Shown one piece after another: positions 34,788-42,982 of a stretch of 57,546 nucleotides of DNA. Both the position numbers and the translations under genes were made by a program. How positions within the stretch are numbered: position 1 is the stretch's first letter; every line of letters starts with the position of its first letter. Source of the stretch: JAFTYR01 sp964571375 (GTDB lineage: Bacteria; Pseudomonadota; Gammaproteobacteria; Burkholderiales; Burkholderiaceae_F); assembly GCA_964571375.1 (NCBI GenBank), contig CAZNBL010000005.1:1-57546 (forward strand), written 5' to 3'. Under the pieces are notes generated by a model that was given only the letters and a program-made list of their open reading frames with translations, was not told where the DNA came from and did not search any database.

Positions 34788-35903
34788 ATGTCTTTGCTCG
34801 AAGCTTATCTTAAAGACCTCGCCCCTCTCGTAAACATCGACTGCGGCACTGCCAACCAGGCCGGTGTCACTGAAACAGCCAAGATCATGCAGGGCTATTT
34901 CAACTCGATCGGCTTTCATACCGAACTCGTCGATCTCGGCCCCGAAGTCGGCAAAGGCATGTTTGCCACCAATAAGCCCGGCGCCGATCACTACGATGTT
35001 CTTTTGAACGGTCACCTGGATACCGTTTATCCGGACGGAACGGCTGCCGAGCGTCCCCTGACAGTTAAGGGCGACCGTGCCTACGGTCCCGGCTGTTCGG
35101 ACTGCAAGGGCGGCGTACTTGCCATCTACTACGCACTGAAAGAAGCACGTCCCGAAGATCTCGATCGTCTTGCTATTGCTGTTGCTTTGAATCCGGACGA
35201 AGAAGTCGGATCCAAGAATTCGACAGAATGGCTTGCAGGACTTGCCGCCAAGTCCGATCGTGCTCTCGTCTTTGAAGCAGCACGCGCCGGCGGCGAATTG
35301 GTCCGCTCCCGCAAGGGCGTCGCTGAATTCGACATTACCTTCCACGGTAAAGCTTCTCACGCCGGCAACGCACCCTACAAGGGCGGCAATGCCAACGTTG
35401 CAGCATTGCACTTCATTCTTGCTGCCGTAGGTCTTGCCGACGTTGAAAAAGGCATTACCGTCAACCCCGGCGTCATCATCGGCGGCAGCGCTCCGAATGC
35501 CATTTCCGACAAGTGCGTCGTCAAGATCGATCTTCGCTACTGGAACAACGAAGACCGCGCTCTCATTACCGCTCAGCTTGAAAAGCTTGCTGAGGCAACC
35601 TGGGCTCCGAGAGTCACACAGACTTATGAGTGGGGCTGCTGGGGTCCTGCAATGCCGTATTCCGAATCAACCAAGGAACTCGTCGGTCAGATCACCAAGG
35701 CTGCAGAGCTTGAAGGTTTTGACATTCCCTGGATTGACGCCGGCGGCGGTTCCGACGGCAACCACATGGCTGAAAACGGCACTCCGGTTGTTGACGGATG
35801 CGGCCCTGCCGGCGGCGATTTCCACTGCGAAAACGAATTCTTAAGACTCGACACCGTCGAAGAACGAATCCGCATGATCAGCCGCTTCCTGACGCTGATT
35901 TAA
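34788..35903 (+). CDS. M20 family metallopeptidase (glutamate carboxypeptidase-like)
   Basis: A 371-residue M20 peptidase of the carboxypeptidase G2 kind. Zinc-site motifs are LNGHLDTVYPDG, YGPGCSDCKGG, NPDEEVGS (catalytic Glu and ligand), VFEAARAGGELVRSRKG and the late His in GGDFHCENEF. The lid domain has ITFHGKASHAGNAPYKGGNAN. Members remove C-terminal Glu from peptides or folates. No signal peptide is seen, so it is cytoplasmic. It converges with yjiH-yjiG, a membrane pair that in E. coli lies beside the isoaspartyl peptidase gene iadA, so a link to peptide use is possible but speculative. Confidence 0.87.
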   Translation: MSLLEAYLKDLAPLVNIDCGTANQAGVTETAKIMQGYFNSIGFHTELVDLGPEVGKGMFATNKPGADHYDVLLNGHLDTVYPDGTAAERPLTVKGDRAYGPGCSDCKGGVLAIYYALKEARPEDLDRLAIAVALNPDEEVGSKNSTEWLAGLAAKSDRALVFEAARAGGELVRSRKGVAEFDITFHGKASHAGNAPYKGGNANVAALHFILAAVGLADVEKGITVNPGVIIGGSAPNAISDKCVVKIDLRYWNNEDRALITAQLEKLAEATWAPRVTQTYEWGCWGPAMPYSESTKELVGQITKAAELEGFDIPWIDAGGGSDGNHMAENGTPVVDGCGPAGGDFHCENEFLRLDTVEERIRMISRFLTLI

Positions 35904-35929
35904 TCGCAGATCAACCGCTTTTAAGCATT

Positions 35930-35960
35930 GAGGGACCCCGCAGGGTCCCTCTTCTTTTTC
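35930..35960 (+). terminator. Terminator after the M20 peptidase gene
   Basis: GAGGGACCC (35930-35938) pairs with GGGTCCCTC (35943-35951) around CGCA, followed by TTCTTTTTC. Confidence 0.85.
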
Positions 35961-35971
35961 CTAAAATATCG

Positions 35972-36012
35972 GAAAAAAAATCTCCGCTTTGCAATCTATG
36001 CAAAACGGAGAT
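35972..36012 (-). terminator. Terminator of the yjiH-yjiG operon
   Basis: On the minus strand ATCTCCGTTTTGCA and TGCAAAGCGGAGAT form a 14-base stem with one mismatch around a 5-base loop, followed by eight T residues. Confidence 0.87.
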
Positions 36013-36052
36013 TCTTCAGACAGGCCCTCTTGCGAGAGCCCGACTGCGTCTA

Positions 36053-36535
36053 TTACGACAGACCCAGATAGATCTTCATCAGGATCATACCGATACAGGC
36101 CATCAGCACGCTGTTGCACATGAGGACCGGCCAGTACTTCTTATCAACGCCGGCAACACCGAGAAGACGACCCATGTACTGAATCTGGGAAGCCATCAGG
36201 ATGTAGGCAGGAGCCATAATAGTGATGTGTGTGTTGTCAAGAACACCGGAAGCAGCAAGGCTGGCAGCAACGCCGACACCGGCGCCGCAGGAGAGCCATG
36301 TAGCGAGCAGAACAGTAATTGCTTCGCCCGGAAGGCCGAAGACCTTCATGACGCCGCCGCAGTATGCGCCGAGGAAATCCATCACGCCGAAAAGCTGAAG
36401 GATATATGTCAGCACAAAGGCCATCAGAACGTTAGGCAGAAGGCTGTTGACGCCGATGCCGAAACCTTTTCTCAAACCGACGATGAAAATATCGAAGGGA
36501 TTCGAAGACTTGGGTTGATTAGCAGCATTACTCAT
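36053..36535 (-). CDS. yjiG: YjiG-like membrane protein (nucleoside-recognition/gate domain)
   Basis: A 160-residue polytopic membrane protein of the YjiG/SpmB-like family, with four or five hydrophobic segments and the conserved stretches GFGIGVNSLLPNVLMAFVLT, WLSCGAGVGVAASLAASG and HITIMAPAYILMASQIQYMGR. The function is not established. The fold is a transporter-type gate domain. It overlaps the 3' end of yjiH by 8 bases, so the two are translationally coupled and probably work as one complex. Confidence 0.85.
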   Translation of the reverse strand: MSNAANQPKSSNPFDIFIVGLRKGFGIGVNSLLPNVLMAFVLTYILQLFGVMDFLGAYCGGVMKVFGLPGEAITVLLATWLSCGAGVGVAASLAASGVLDNTHITIMAPAYILMASQIQYMGRLLGVAGVDKKYWPVLMCNSVLMACIGMILMKIYLGLS

Positions 36536-37193
36536 TTGCGAAATCCTTCTTGTAAACCGTACTCATGATGAAGCGGATCAGTGCGCCGCCAGCAAACTTA
36601 AGACACAAAATGATGACCATCGGCACCCAGACCGGGCAAATGAATGCAAAGAACAGACCGGAAACAGTTGCGTAGTAGTTGGAGATACAACCTGCACCGG
36701 CATACTGCCAGGAAGCAATAACAACCAGGTTCTTCTTAGTGATCTTGCCTTCGTCAGAGAGGGCGCGGGTCAGAGCTGCACCGCCGTCAGTACTCTGAAG
36801 GTCGGTAATCAGGGCGAGACCTGTGTAGCCCGGAACGCCGAGGATCGGCTTCAAGATCGGAGTCATGAGCTTCTGAGCTGCGCGCAGTGCACCGTAGTGA
36901 GTGAGCACTTCGATAACGCCCATAGCAAGCATCACGCTCGGGAACAGAGACAGAGAGAAGAGGAAGCCGGAACGTGCGCTGACGCCGCCGCTGCCCATGA
37001 AGTTAGCCTTAGTACCGGCAACAGTACCGAACTTACCGATCAAAGTCGTGTAGTCGAGAGCACCGAGCCACTTGTAGGCTTCCGGCATCTTGTAGAAAAC
37101 GCCGGAGAAGAAGACGATAGCGAAAATAAGGGCGAAGTAGGCACCGAAACCTATGCGCTCCTGGCTATCTTTAACTTGAGTTGAATCAGTCAT
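36528..37193 (-). CDS. yjiH: YjiH-like membrane protein (nucleoside-recognition/gate domain)
   Basis: A 221-residue membrane protein of the YjiH family: FGAYFALIFAIVFFSGVFYKMP, FSLSLFPSVMLAMGVIEVLTHYGALRAAQKLMTPIL, and ALITDLQSTDGGAALTRALSDEG, which is a well-conserved segment. It is followed by and overlaps yjiG. The pair resembles split halves of a gate-type transporter, and the substrate is unknown. The 241-base divergent region toward lrgA must hold its promoter. Confidence 0.85.
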   Translation of the reverse strand: MTDSTQVKDSQERIGFGAYFALIFAIVFFSGVFYKMPEAYKWLGALDYTTLIGKFGTVAGTKANFMGSGGVSARSGFLFSLSLFPSVMLAMGVIEVLTHYGALRAAQKLMTPILKPILGVPGYTGLALITDLQSTDGGAALTRALSDEGKITKKNLVVIASWQYAGAGCISNYYATVSGLFFAFICPVWVPMVIILCLKFAGGALIRFIMSTVYKKDFANE

Positions 37194-37318
37194 TTTTATA
37201 CCTGAGCTGTTTATTAAAATTGCTTACATTTCATCCTATCATTACAAAAGTAACAATTTACGAAATCGGCCGTAATATTTATAAGAAATTACCCTAATAA
37301 TGATTGACTTACGGTTGT

Positions 37319-37340
37319 CAGTGATATTTTCATCTCACTG
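37319..37340. promoter_or_regulatory. Inverted repeat in the yjiH-lrgA divergent region, possible operator
   Basis: Perfect CAGTGA (37319-37324) and TCACTG (37335-37340) arms, 10 bases apart, overlapping a TTGACT (37304-37309) that could be a -35 box. A second palindrome, CTCTTTTAAAAGAG at 37382-37395, lies closer to lrgA. No regulator gene is adjacent. Confidence 0.35.
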
Positions 37341-37434
37341 AATTACCGCCACCCCGAATAGTAACTGAATTCCTTTCAACGCTCTTTTAAAAGAGTATTC
37401 TCATCCCTCTTCTGTCTAACTTTAGGTATTTACC

Positions 37435-37815
37435 GTGATTATCGGATTTGTTCTGCTTCTGACTTACCTGATCATCGGAATTACTCTGGAAAAGTTCTTT
37501 TCACTGCCGGTTCCGGGAGCTGTTGTCGGAATGTTCCTGCTACTTGCTTCGCTTATCTGCTCAGATACGCTCTCAAAGTACGTCAGACCGATGGCACTCG
37601 TGCTCATCTCGTATCTCGCTGTATTTTTTATCCCCGCCGGGGTCGGCATCATTCTGCATACGGAACGCATTAAGAACGAATGGGTTGCCATCTGCTCGTC
37701 TTTGGTGCTCTCCACATTCCTGACTCTGGCCGTCACCGCGCTCGTTATCAAATACAGTGCTTTGTGGCTGGAAAAGCGTCGGAACAAGAAACTTGCCGAC
37801 ACGCGCACTCATTAA
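37435..37815 (+). CDS. lrgA: CidA/LrgA-family holin-like protein
   Basis: A 126-residue inner-membrane protein with four hydrophobic segments. Family landmarks are the PVPGAVVGMFLLLASL segment, VRPMALVLISYLAVFFIPAGVGI and the charged C-terminal tail. CidA/LrgA proteins were first linked to murein hydrolase control and cell lysis, and LrgAB also takes part in pyruvate uptake in some Gram-positives. The start is GTG 37435 with AGG upstream. It pairs with lrgB 61 bases downstream, the standard arrangement. A CidA or a LrgA label cannot be told apart from sequence alone. Confidence 0.88.
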   Translation: MIIGFVLLLTYLIIGITLEKFFSLPVPGAVVGMFLLLASLICSDTLSKYVRPMALVLISYLAVFFIPAGVGIILHTERIKNEWVAICSSLVLSTFLTLAVTALVIKYSALWLEKRRNKKLADTRTH

Positions 37816-37843
37816 AGTTTTTTTGTACAGAATTTGAATTGAA

Positions 37844-37879
37844 AAGGAGGAAACCGCGGATCTCTGCGGTGAATCTATG
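37844..37879 (+). promoter_or_regulatory. Hairpin-spaced Shine-Dalgarno of lrgB
   Basis: A strong AAGGAGG (37844-37850) lies 26 bases from the lrgB ATG (37877), too far for direct use. Between them, CCGCGG (37854-37859) can pair with CTGCGG (37864-37869), including one G-U pair. If folded, the hairpin shortens the effective spacing to about 10 bases. No in-frame start codon lies at normal distance from AAGGAGG. Confidence 0.6.
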
Positions 37880-38605
37880 AACGGCGTCACAGATATCTGG
37901 ACCTTCCTGGAAGCCGGACCGCTTTTTTGGATAGCAGCTACACTGCTGTCCTACGCTATCGGACAGAAAATCTATCAGCTCTCCAACTGGAGTTCCTTCT
38001 GCAACCCTGTTGCACTCGCCATCCTGATCATGGTCATACTGCTGACCGTCACTCATACCCCTTATCAGACGTATTTCGACGGTGCACAGTTCGTTCACTT
38101 TCTGCTGGGTCCTGCAACCGTTGCTCTGGCTATTCCACTCTACGACCTGCGCGCTCAGCTCGCTAAGAATTGGCTGCCTATTCTTCTGGGGCTCCTTGCA
38201 GGCTCCGTAACCGCAATCGTTTCTGCCATTGTATTTGCCGGTATCTTCGGAGCTTCTGCTGAAACAATGATCAGTTTGGCACCTAAGAGCGTTACCACGC
38301 CGATCGCGATGTCGATTGCTGAAATGTTAGGCGGCATCCCCGCACTTTCCGCCTCTCTTGTGGTGCTTACCGGCGTCATGGGAGCCGTGCTTGCCGGTCC
38401 GACTTATCTGCTTTTCCGCATCAAAGAAGATGCGGCGGCCGGCTTTGCGCTCGGACTCGCATCGCACGGCGTCGGCACATCCAGAGCCTTCCAAATCAGT
38501 AAAGATGCCGGTGCTTACGCCGGACTCGCCATCGGTCTTACCGGTTTGGTTACTGCGATGATTGCTCCGGTTTTAACTCCGATATTGGTAGGACTTTTCT
38601 ATTAA
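37877..38605 (+). CDS. lrgB: LrgB/CidB-family membrane protein
   Basis: A 242-residue polytopic membrane protein of the LrgB family, with SLAPKSVTTPIAMSIAEMLGG, the invariant core motif, followed by SLVVLTGVMGAVL and GLASHGVGTSRAFQI. It acts with LrgA in export or uptake of small acids such as pyruvate, or in lysis control. Its translation signal is unusual: the good Shine-Dalgarno is separated from the ATG by a small hairpin. Length is typical (about 230). It ends before a bidirectional terminator shared with pncA. Confidence 0.9.
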   Translation: MNGVTDIWTFLEAGPLFWIAATLLSYAIGQKIYQLSNWSSFCNPVALAILIMVILLTVTHTPYQTYFDGAQFVHFLLGPATVALAIPLYDLRAQLAKNWLPILLGLLAGSVTAIVSAIVFAGIFGASAETMISLAPKSVTTPIAMSIAEMLGGIPALSASLVVLTGVMGAVLAGPTYLLFRIKEDAAAGFALGLASHGVGTSRAFQISKDAGAYAGLAIGLTGLVTAMIAPVLTPILVGLFY

Positions 38606-38642
38606 TCGTTCCTTTGCTTCGGGACTTTGAAATACAAGAAAA

Positions 38643-38675
38643 ACGGCAGCCTAAAAGGCTGCCGTCGATTTTTTC
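38643..38675. terminator. Bidirectional terminator between lrgB and pncA
   Basis: ACGGCAGCC (38643-38651) pairs with GGCTGCCGT (38657-38665). A residues precede it, and CGATTTTTT follows. It serves the two converging operons. Confidence 0.85.
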
Positions 38676-38691
38676 AGACCGATTAACGAAC

Positions 38692-39342
38692 TCATTTCGA
38701 AAGAATTTCGGAAGAAACGACCGTTTCGATACCGGCATCTTTCCATTTTGCCGCTTCGGCTGCAATCGAACCGTTGATGTCGATACCGCGGGATGCGTCG
38801 GTCACGACTACCACTTCGAAACCGGCTGCTTTTGCATCAAGTGCCGACCAAGAAACGCAGAAATCGCTTGCCAGGCCGCAGACGTAGACCTTACGAACAC
38901 CTTGAGAGCGAAGCCAATCAGCAAGTCCTGTCGAGCTCTGACGATCAGCTTCAAGAAAAGCCGAATAACTGTCGACCGCAGAATCCGTTCCCTTCTTCTG
39001 GTTGAAGGACCCTGCAGGTACGTCGAGTCTTGCTGCCAGAGCTGCGCCCTCTGTCTCCTGCACACAGTGAACGGGCCACATCACCTGAGCGCCGTAAGAT
39101 ACTTCTCTGACATCGTAAACAGAAGCTCCTTCGTGGTTGGCGGCAAAAGATACATGGTCTTTCGGATGCCAATCCTGAGTGAATACCACTGTAGAAAACA
39201 GCGGGGTGAGTTTATTGATGACCGGAATCACTTCGCTTCCGGCAGGGACGGCCAGCGCCCCGCCTTCGAGAAAGTCATTTTGTACGTCAACAACGATAAG
39301 AGCTTCGTCCTTCTGCACAAGCCTCTCCGTTAGGCCATCCAT
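38692..39342 (-). CDS. pncA: Nicotinamidase PncA
   Basis: A 216-residue isochorismatase-like hydrolase that deamidates nicotinamide to nicotinate for NAD salvage. Catalytic triad: Asp19 in VVDVQNDF, a Lys in FNQKKGTD (116/117) and Cys162 in LASDFCVSWSA. Metal ligands are Asp57, His59 and His63 in QDWHPKDHVSF. Its start overlaps the end of the upstream oxidoreductase gene by 13 bases, so translation is coupled. Whether the oxidoreductase takes part in NAD or amide metabolism is unknown. Confidence 0.94.
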   Translation of the reverse strand: MDGLTERLVQKDEALIVVDVQNDFLEGGALAVPAGSEVIPVINKLTPLFSTVVFTQDWHPKDHVSFAANHEGASVYDVREVSYGAQVMWPVHCVQETEGAALAARLDVPAGSFNQKKGTDSAVDSYSAFLEADRQSSTGLADWLRSQGVRKVYVCGLASDFCVSWSALDAKAAGFEVVVVTDASRGIDINGSIAAEAAKWKDAGIETVVSSEILSK

Positions 39343-40379
39343 CCGTGGAATTTTTCAATAATGACCTCGGTCTTTTCGCCGAAGAGCATATAGCCGAGCT
39401 GACCGAGTTCAAGCGGACAGTCTTCCATTTCACCGGCCTTAAGCGCTGCGCGGTAGATATCTTCCATTGCATACCACTGAGCAGGGAACGGAAGTACCGG
39501 AAGACCGGCTTCTGCGATTTCGGCTGTCAGACCGTTCCAAAGCGTACGGGCATTGCGGCCGAAAACAATATTACTGACGCGGGTGGCGCTGTCGGCCGTA
39601 TGGCGGAGCATATCGATGCTGTCGCCGTGCATTGCAGATTCTTCTGCTGCAAGCATTGCGTCGGTCAGGGCGATACCTGCGGCACCGAGTGCCATCGCAG
39701 CCTTAACCGAAGCTTCGCTGACCAAAGAGCCGCCGGCGACAACAGGAATTGTTGTCAAAGCACGGGAACACTCTTCAATCAGAGCCATGGTACCGATCTC
39801 GGAATCCTCGGGCTTGACTTCGCAGTAAGAAACGAGACCGCTTGCATCCCACCCCTGGGCAACGACGGCATCTACGCCACTTGCACGCAGTACCTTTGCA
39901 TCGCGAAGATTGGAGGCAATACCGAAAGTCTTGATACCCTTGGCTTCAAATTCTTCCATGAAGACTTCGCGCAGACCGCCGAGAGAGACACCGACAACCG
40001 GAACATTAAGATCTAAAAGAGTCTTGAACTGACCTTCGAAATCACGGACCTTCAGCGGGCGTACCGGCTTGATACCGTAACCTTCGCGAACACCTTCGAG
40101 AGCACGGTCAAGCAATGCAAGCTGCTTTTCGTCGAACGTGCAGGTACCTTCCGGGAAAATCTGAACAGCAAAAGGTTTATTCGTCAGAGAACGGATTTCT
40201 GCAACAGCACTTTCGATTTCATCGGGAGACATAAAACCGGCGGGCAACACGCCGAGTGCGCCGGCATTACTGGCTGCGGCCACCTGAGCGGGAGTTGCGG
40301 TCAGGGTCGAAGGCATTGCAAAAATCGGTTTTTCAATACCGAATTCAGAGAGTAATTGTTCCTGTTTTGTTCTAGTCAT
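39330..40379 (-). CDS. Nitronate monooxygenase-like flavoprotein lacking the catalytic histidine
   Basis: A 349-residue TIM-barrel flavin oxidoreductase of the nitronate monooxygenase/FabK superfamily: AAASNAGALGVLPAGFMSPDEI at the N-terminus, then VVGVSLGG, KVLRASGVDAVVAQG, and PVVAGGSLVSEASVKAAMALGAAGIALTDAMLA. In the superfamily the AQGxEAGGH motif carries the catalytic His. Here it reads AQGWDASGL, with Leu182 in that place, so nitronate oxidation by the usual mechanism is unlikely. The frame opens at 40487, but ATG 40379 gives the family N-terminus. It is coupled to pncA by overlap. The true substrate is unknown. Confidence 0.8.
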   Translation of the reverse strand: MTRTKQEQLLSEFGIEKPIFAMPSTLTATPAQVAAASNAGALGVLPAGFMSPDEIESAVAEIRSLTNKPFAVQIFPEGTCTFDEKQLALLDRALEGVREGYGIKPVRPLKVRDFEGQFKTLLDLNVPVVGVSLGGLREVFMEEFEAKGIKTFGIASNLRDAKVLRASGVDAVVAQGWDASGLVSYCEVKPEDSEIGTMALIEECSRALTTIPVVAGGSLVSEASVKAAMALGAAGIALTDAMLAAEESAMHGDSIDMLRHTADSATRVSNIVFGRNARTLWNGLTAEIAEAGLPVLPFPAQWYAMEDIYRAALKAGEMEDCPLELGQLGYMLFGEKTEVIIEKFHGWMA

Positions 40380-40590
40380 TTTCCTGAAATTCTCGGATTC
40401 AATCTTGATTAAACGCCCCGTTTCATCGGGGAACTTCGATAGTCTTCCGCCGAGGGCAATGATGCGTACTATACCGCCTAATCTCAATTCTCCCCACTCC
40501 CGCTATTTTCCGCCCGCTTTTCATACAGACTTCCGAAGGACTGCAAAGCTTTTAAAATAAGAAAGTTGCGTCACAAAAACATCTAACGCC

Positions 40591-41046
40591 ATGCATGCCG
40601 ATACTGTTGCTGCCGTCATCTTCAAAGAAGATAAATTCCTCATGGTCGAAGAGGAAACGCCGTACGGACTTCGCCTGAATCAACCGGCCGGTCACGTCGA
40701 ACCCGGCGAAACCTTTGAAGCAGCTGTTGTCCGCGAAGCAATGGAAGAAGCCTGCGTACGTATAACACCCGGCAGCCTGCTTGCGGTCTATACCAGACAT
40801 GGCAAAGCCGACAGCGGAGAAAAACATAAACACTACCGACGTCACGCCTTTGTCGCGCACATTGACGAAGAACTTCCCTTCGAAAATCATTCGCCTGAAA
40901 TCTGCCGCAGACTTTGGATGGACATCGATGAAATCCGCTCTGAAAAGGCGAGATTACGAGGTGACTGCACACTTGAAACACTTGAAGATTTTCTTCGTAT
41001 ACGGGCGCTGTTTTGTCCGGCGTCGCAGATTGACTCGCATTGTTAA
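40591..41046 (+). CDS. nudJ: NUDIX hydrolase, NudJ-like
   Basis: A 151-residue NUDIX protein. The box spans residues 34-56: Gly34, Glu40, Arg48-Glu49, Glu52-Glu53, ending in ACV, where the usual Gly of EExG is Cys55. The key metal-binding Glu residues are intact. E. coli NudJ is a phosphatase of HMP-PP and nucleotides and also precedes mnmA, so the context supports this name. No clear Shine-Dalgarno precedes the ATG. mnmA follows after 30 bases, so they are likely co-transcribed. Confidence 0.85.
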   Translation: MHADTVAAVIFKEDKFLMVEEETPYGLRLNQPAGHVEPGETFEAAVVREAMEEACVRITPGSLLAVYTRHGKADSGEKHKHYRRHAFVAHIDEELPFENHSPEICRRLWMDIDEIRSEKARLRGDCTLETLEDFLRIRALFCPASQIDSHC

Positions 41047-41076
41047 AATATAGTCTTCTTATCCGGAGTCTCAGAA

Positions 41077-42150
41077 TTGTCTAAACAAACCGTAGTAGTC
41101 GGTCTTTCCGGCGGCGTGGATTCCGCCGTCAGCGCATACCTGCTTAAGCAGCAGGGCTATGAAGTTATCGGTCTTTTCATGAAAAACTGGGAAGACGACG
41201 ATGACAGCGAATACTGTTCTTCCCGACAGGACTTAATCGATGCAACAGCCGTTGCCGATGTGGTCGGTATCGACATCGAAGCCGTCAACTTCGCCGCCGA
41301 ATATAAGGAGAGAGTTTTCTCCGAATTCTTAAAAGAGTACAAAGCCGGCCGCACTCCGAACCCGGACATTCTCTGCAATTCCGAGATCAAATTCAAAGCA
41401 TTCTTAGACCATGCACTGCGACTCGGTGCCGATAAGATCGCAACCGGTCACTATGCCCGTGTCAGAGAAGAAAACGGCAAGGTTCAGCTGCTTCGCGGCG
41501 TAGACCCCTCGAAGGACCAGAGCTACTTCCTGCACCGCTTAAATCAGGCTCAGCTCTCCAAAGCCATGTTCCCGGTCGGCGAACTCTTAAAGAAGGATGT
41601 CCGCCGTATTGCAGCGGAAATCGGTCTTCCGAACGCTGCCAAGAAAGACAGTACCGGCATCTGCTTTATCGGTGAGCGTCCCTTCCGCGAATTCTTGAAC
41701 CGCTATATCGCCAACAAACCCGGCCCCATCAAGAATGAAGCCGGCAAAGTCATCGGCGAACACGTCGGCCTTTCCTTCTACACACTCGGTCAGCGCAAGG
41801 GACTCGGTATCGGCGGAAGCAAAGACGGTCTTGAAGCGCCGTGGTTCGTTGCACGTAAAGACGTTCCGAACAACACACTCTACGTCGTTCAGGGCCACGA
41901 CCACCCGTGGCTCGTGAGCCATGAACTCACCGGCATCAAACCGAGCTGGTGCGGCGGTGACATTCCCGAAAAGACCAACCTGTCGGTCAAGACACGTTAC
42001 CGTATGCCGGACGTACCCTGCACACTGATCGAACCTAACGCAGACGGCTTCAGACTGCATACCGATGACGACCTCTGGGCTGTCACTCCGGGTCAGAGCG
42101 CGGTACTCTACGACGGTGATGTCTGCCTGGGCGGCGCCATTATCGAATAA
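41077..42150 (+). CDS. mnmA: tRNA-uridine 2-sulfurtransferase MnmA
   Basis: A 357-residue enzyme that makes 2-thiouridine at U34 of tRNA-Lys, -Glu and -Gln, using sulfur relayed through Tus proteins. It has the PP-loop GLSGGVDSAVS (residues 9-19), MKNWEDDDD, the catalytic Cys100 in NPDILCN and the second Cys196 in STGICFIGERPF. The start is TTG 41077 with GGAG upstream. Two further relevant genes lie in this window: mnmC, which finishes the other modification of the same base, and a tRNA-Lys(UUU), one of the substrates. Confidence 0.96.
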   Translation: MSKQTVVVGLSGGVDSAVSAYLLKQQGYEVIGLFMKNWEDDDDSEYCSSRQDLIDATAVADVVGIDIEAVNFAAEYKERVFSEFLKEYKAGRTPNPDILCNSEIKFKAFLDHALRLGADKIATGHYARVREENGKVQLLRGVDPSKDQSYFLHRLNQAQLSKAMFPVGELLKKDVRRIAAEIGLPNAAKKDSTGICFIGERPFREFLNRYIANKPGPIKNEAGKVIGEHVGLSFYTLGQRKGLGIGGSKDGLEAPWFVARKDVPNNTLYVVQGHDHPWLVSHELTGIKPSWCGGDIPEKTNLSVKTRYRMPDVPCTLIEPNADGFRLHTDDDLWAVTPGQSAVLYDGDVCLGGAIIE

Positions 42151-42176
42151 GCCGATTTACATCGGGCTTAAAAAAA

Positions 42177-42204
42177 GGGAGCGGCACCAGTCGTTCCCTT
42201 TTTT
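42177..42204 (+). terminator. Terminator after mnmA
   Basis: GGGAGCG (42177-42183) pairs with CGTTCCC (42192-42198), one G-U pair, followed by six T residues. Confidence 0.85.
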
Positions 42205-42221
42205 GCGCTTAACGCGCAGAT

Positions 42222-42250
42222 GAAAAGACCCTGCAAAAATCAGCAGGGTC
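42222..42250 (-). terminator. Terminator after terC
   Basis: GACCCTGC (42227-42234) pairs with GCAGGGTC (42243-42250). Read on the minus strand, TTTT follows the stem. It ends the sucC-sucD-terC unit. Confidence 0.8.
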
Positions 42251-42257
42251 CTTTTTC

Positions 42258-42971
42258 TTAAGATGCTTTCTGCTTCTTATTGCGCATGAACTTAATCAGC
42301 ATTGCAACAACAAGAACGAAGATTGCACCGGCAATACCGCCTTCTGTATGCAGTTCAGGCATATTCGGGAAGTGCGGAGAGACGCCCGGATCATCGACCA
42401 TGAGCGTACCGGCAATCCAGCCGAGCAACATACCGCCGGCATAGATAATGATCGGGAAGCGGTCGATCACCTTGAGGATGATCTGGCTGCCGCCGAGAAT
42501 GAACGGCACGCTCACGAGCAGACCGAAGATAACCAGAGCCATCTGATGGTGACCCGGAGCCTGTTCGGCCGCACCGGCAATCGCAATCACGTTGTCGATC
42601 GACATCACAAGGTCGGCAACGATAATGGTCTTAACAGCCCCCCAGAGCTTCTTGCTCGCATGAACTTCGTGATCTTCTTCATGTGCAGGCGCAATGAGCT
42701 TGACACCGATCCAAAGAAGCAGCAGACCGCCGCAGAACTTTAAGAACGGGACCTGCATGATCGTAACGGCAAAAGCGATCAGAATGACTCGCAGTGCGAT
42801 AGCACCGGCTGCGCCGTAACAAATACCCTTGTTGCGCAAATGCGGATCAAGGTTTCGGCATGCAAGCGCAATCACCACTGCGTTGTCGCCGCCGAGCAGA
42901 ATATCGATAAGGATGATCTGGAACACCGCTCCCCAATGGATTTCGGCAAACCAGGTTAAAAGCATTTCCAC
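42258..42971 (-). CDS. TerC/YjbE-family integral membrane protein
   Basis: A 237-residue membrane protein with about seven hydrophobic segments and the two family motifs LLGGDNAVVIALA (near residue 26) and LVMSIDNVIAIAG. TerC-family proteins are linked to metal homeostasis, and several relatives export Mn(II), supplying metal to exported enzymes. A His/Asp/Glu-rich loop (HEEDHEVHASKK) lies between the halves. The start is GTG 42971 with AGGAG upstream. It lies 11 bases after sucD. sucC-sucD-terC is a recurrent order in Burkholderiales, and no yybP-ykoY riboswitch is visible. Confidence 0.87.
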   Translation of the reverse strand: MEMLLTWFAEIHWGAVFQIILIDILLGGDNAVVIALACRNLDPHLRNKGICYGAAGAIALRVILIAFAVTIMQVPFLKFCGGLLLLWIGVKLIAPAHEEDHEVHASKKLWGAVKTIIVADLVMSIDNVIAIAGAAEQAPGHHQMALVIFGLLVSVPFILGGSQIILKVIDRFPIIIYAGGMLLGWIAGTLMVDDPGVSPHFPNMPELHTEGGIAGAIFVLVVAMLIKFMRNKKQKAS

Positions 42972-42982
42972 GTTAGGGTCTC

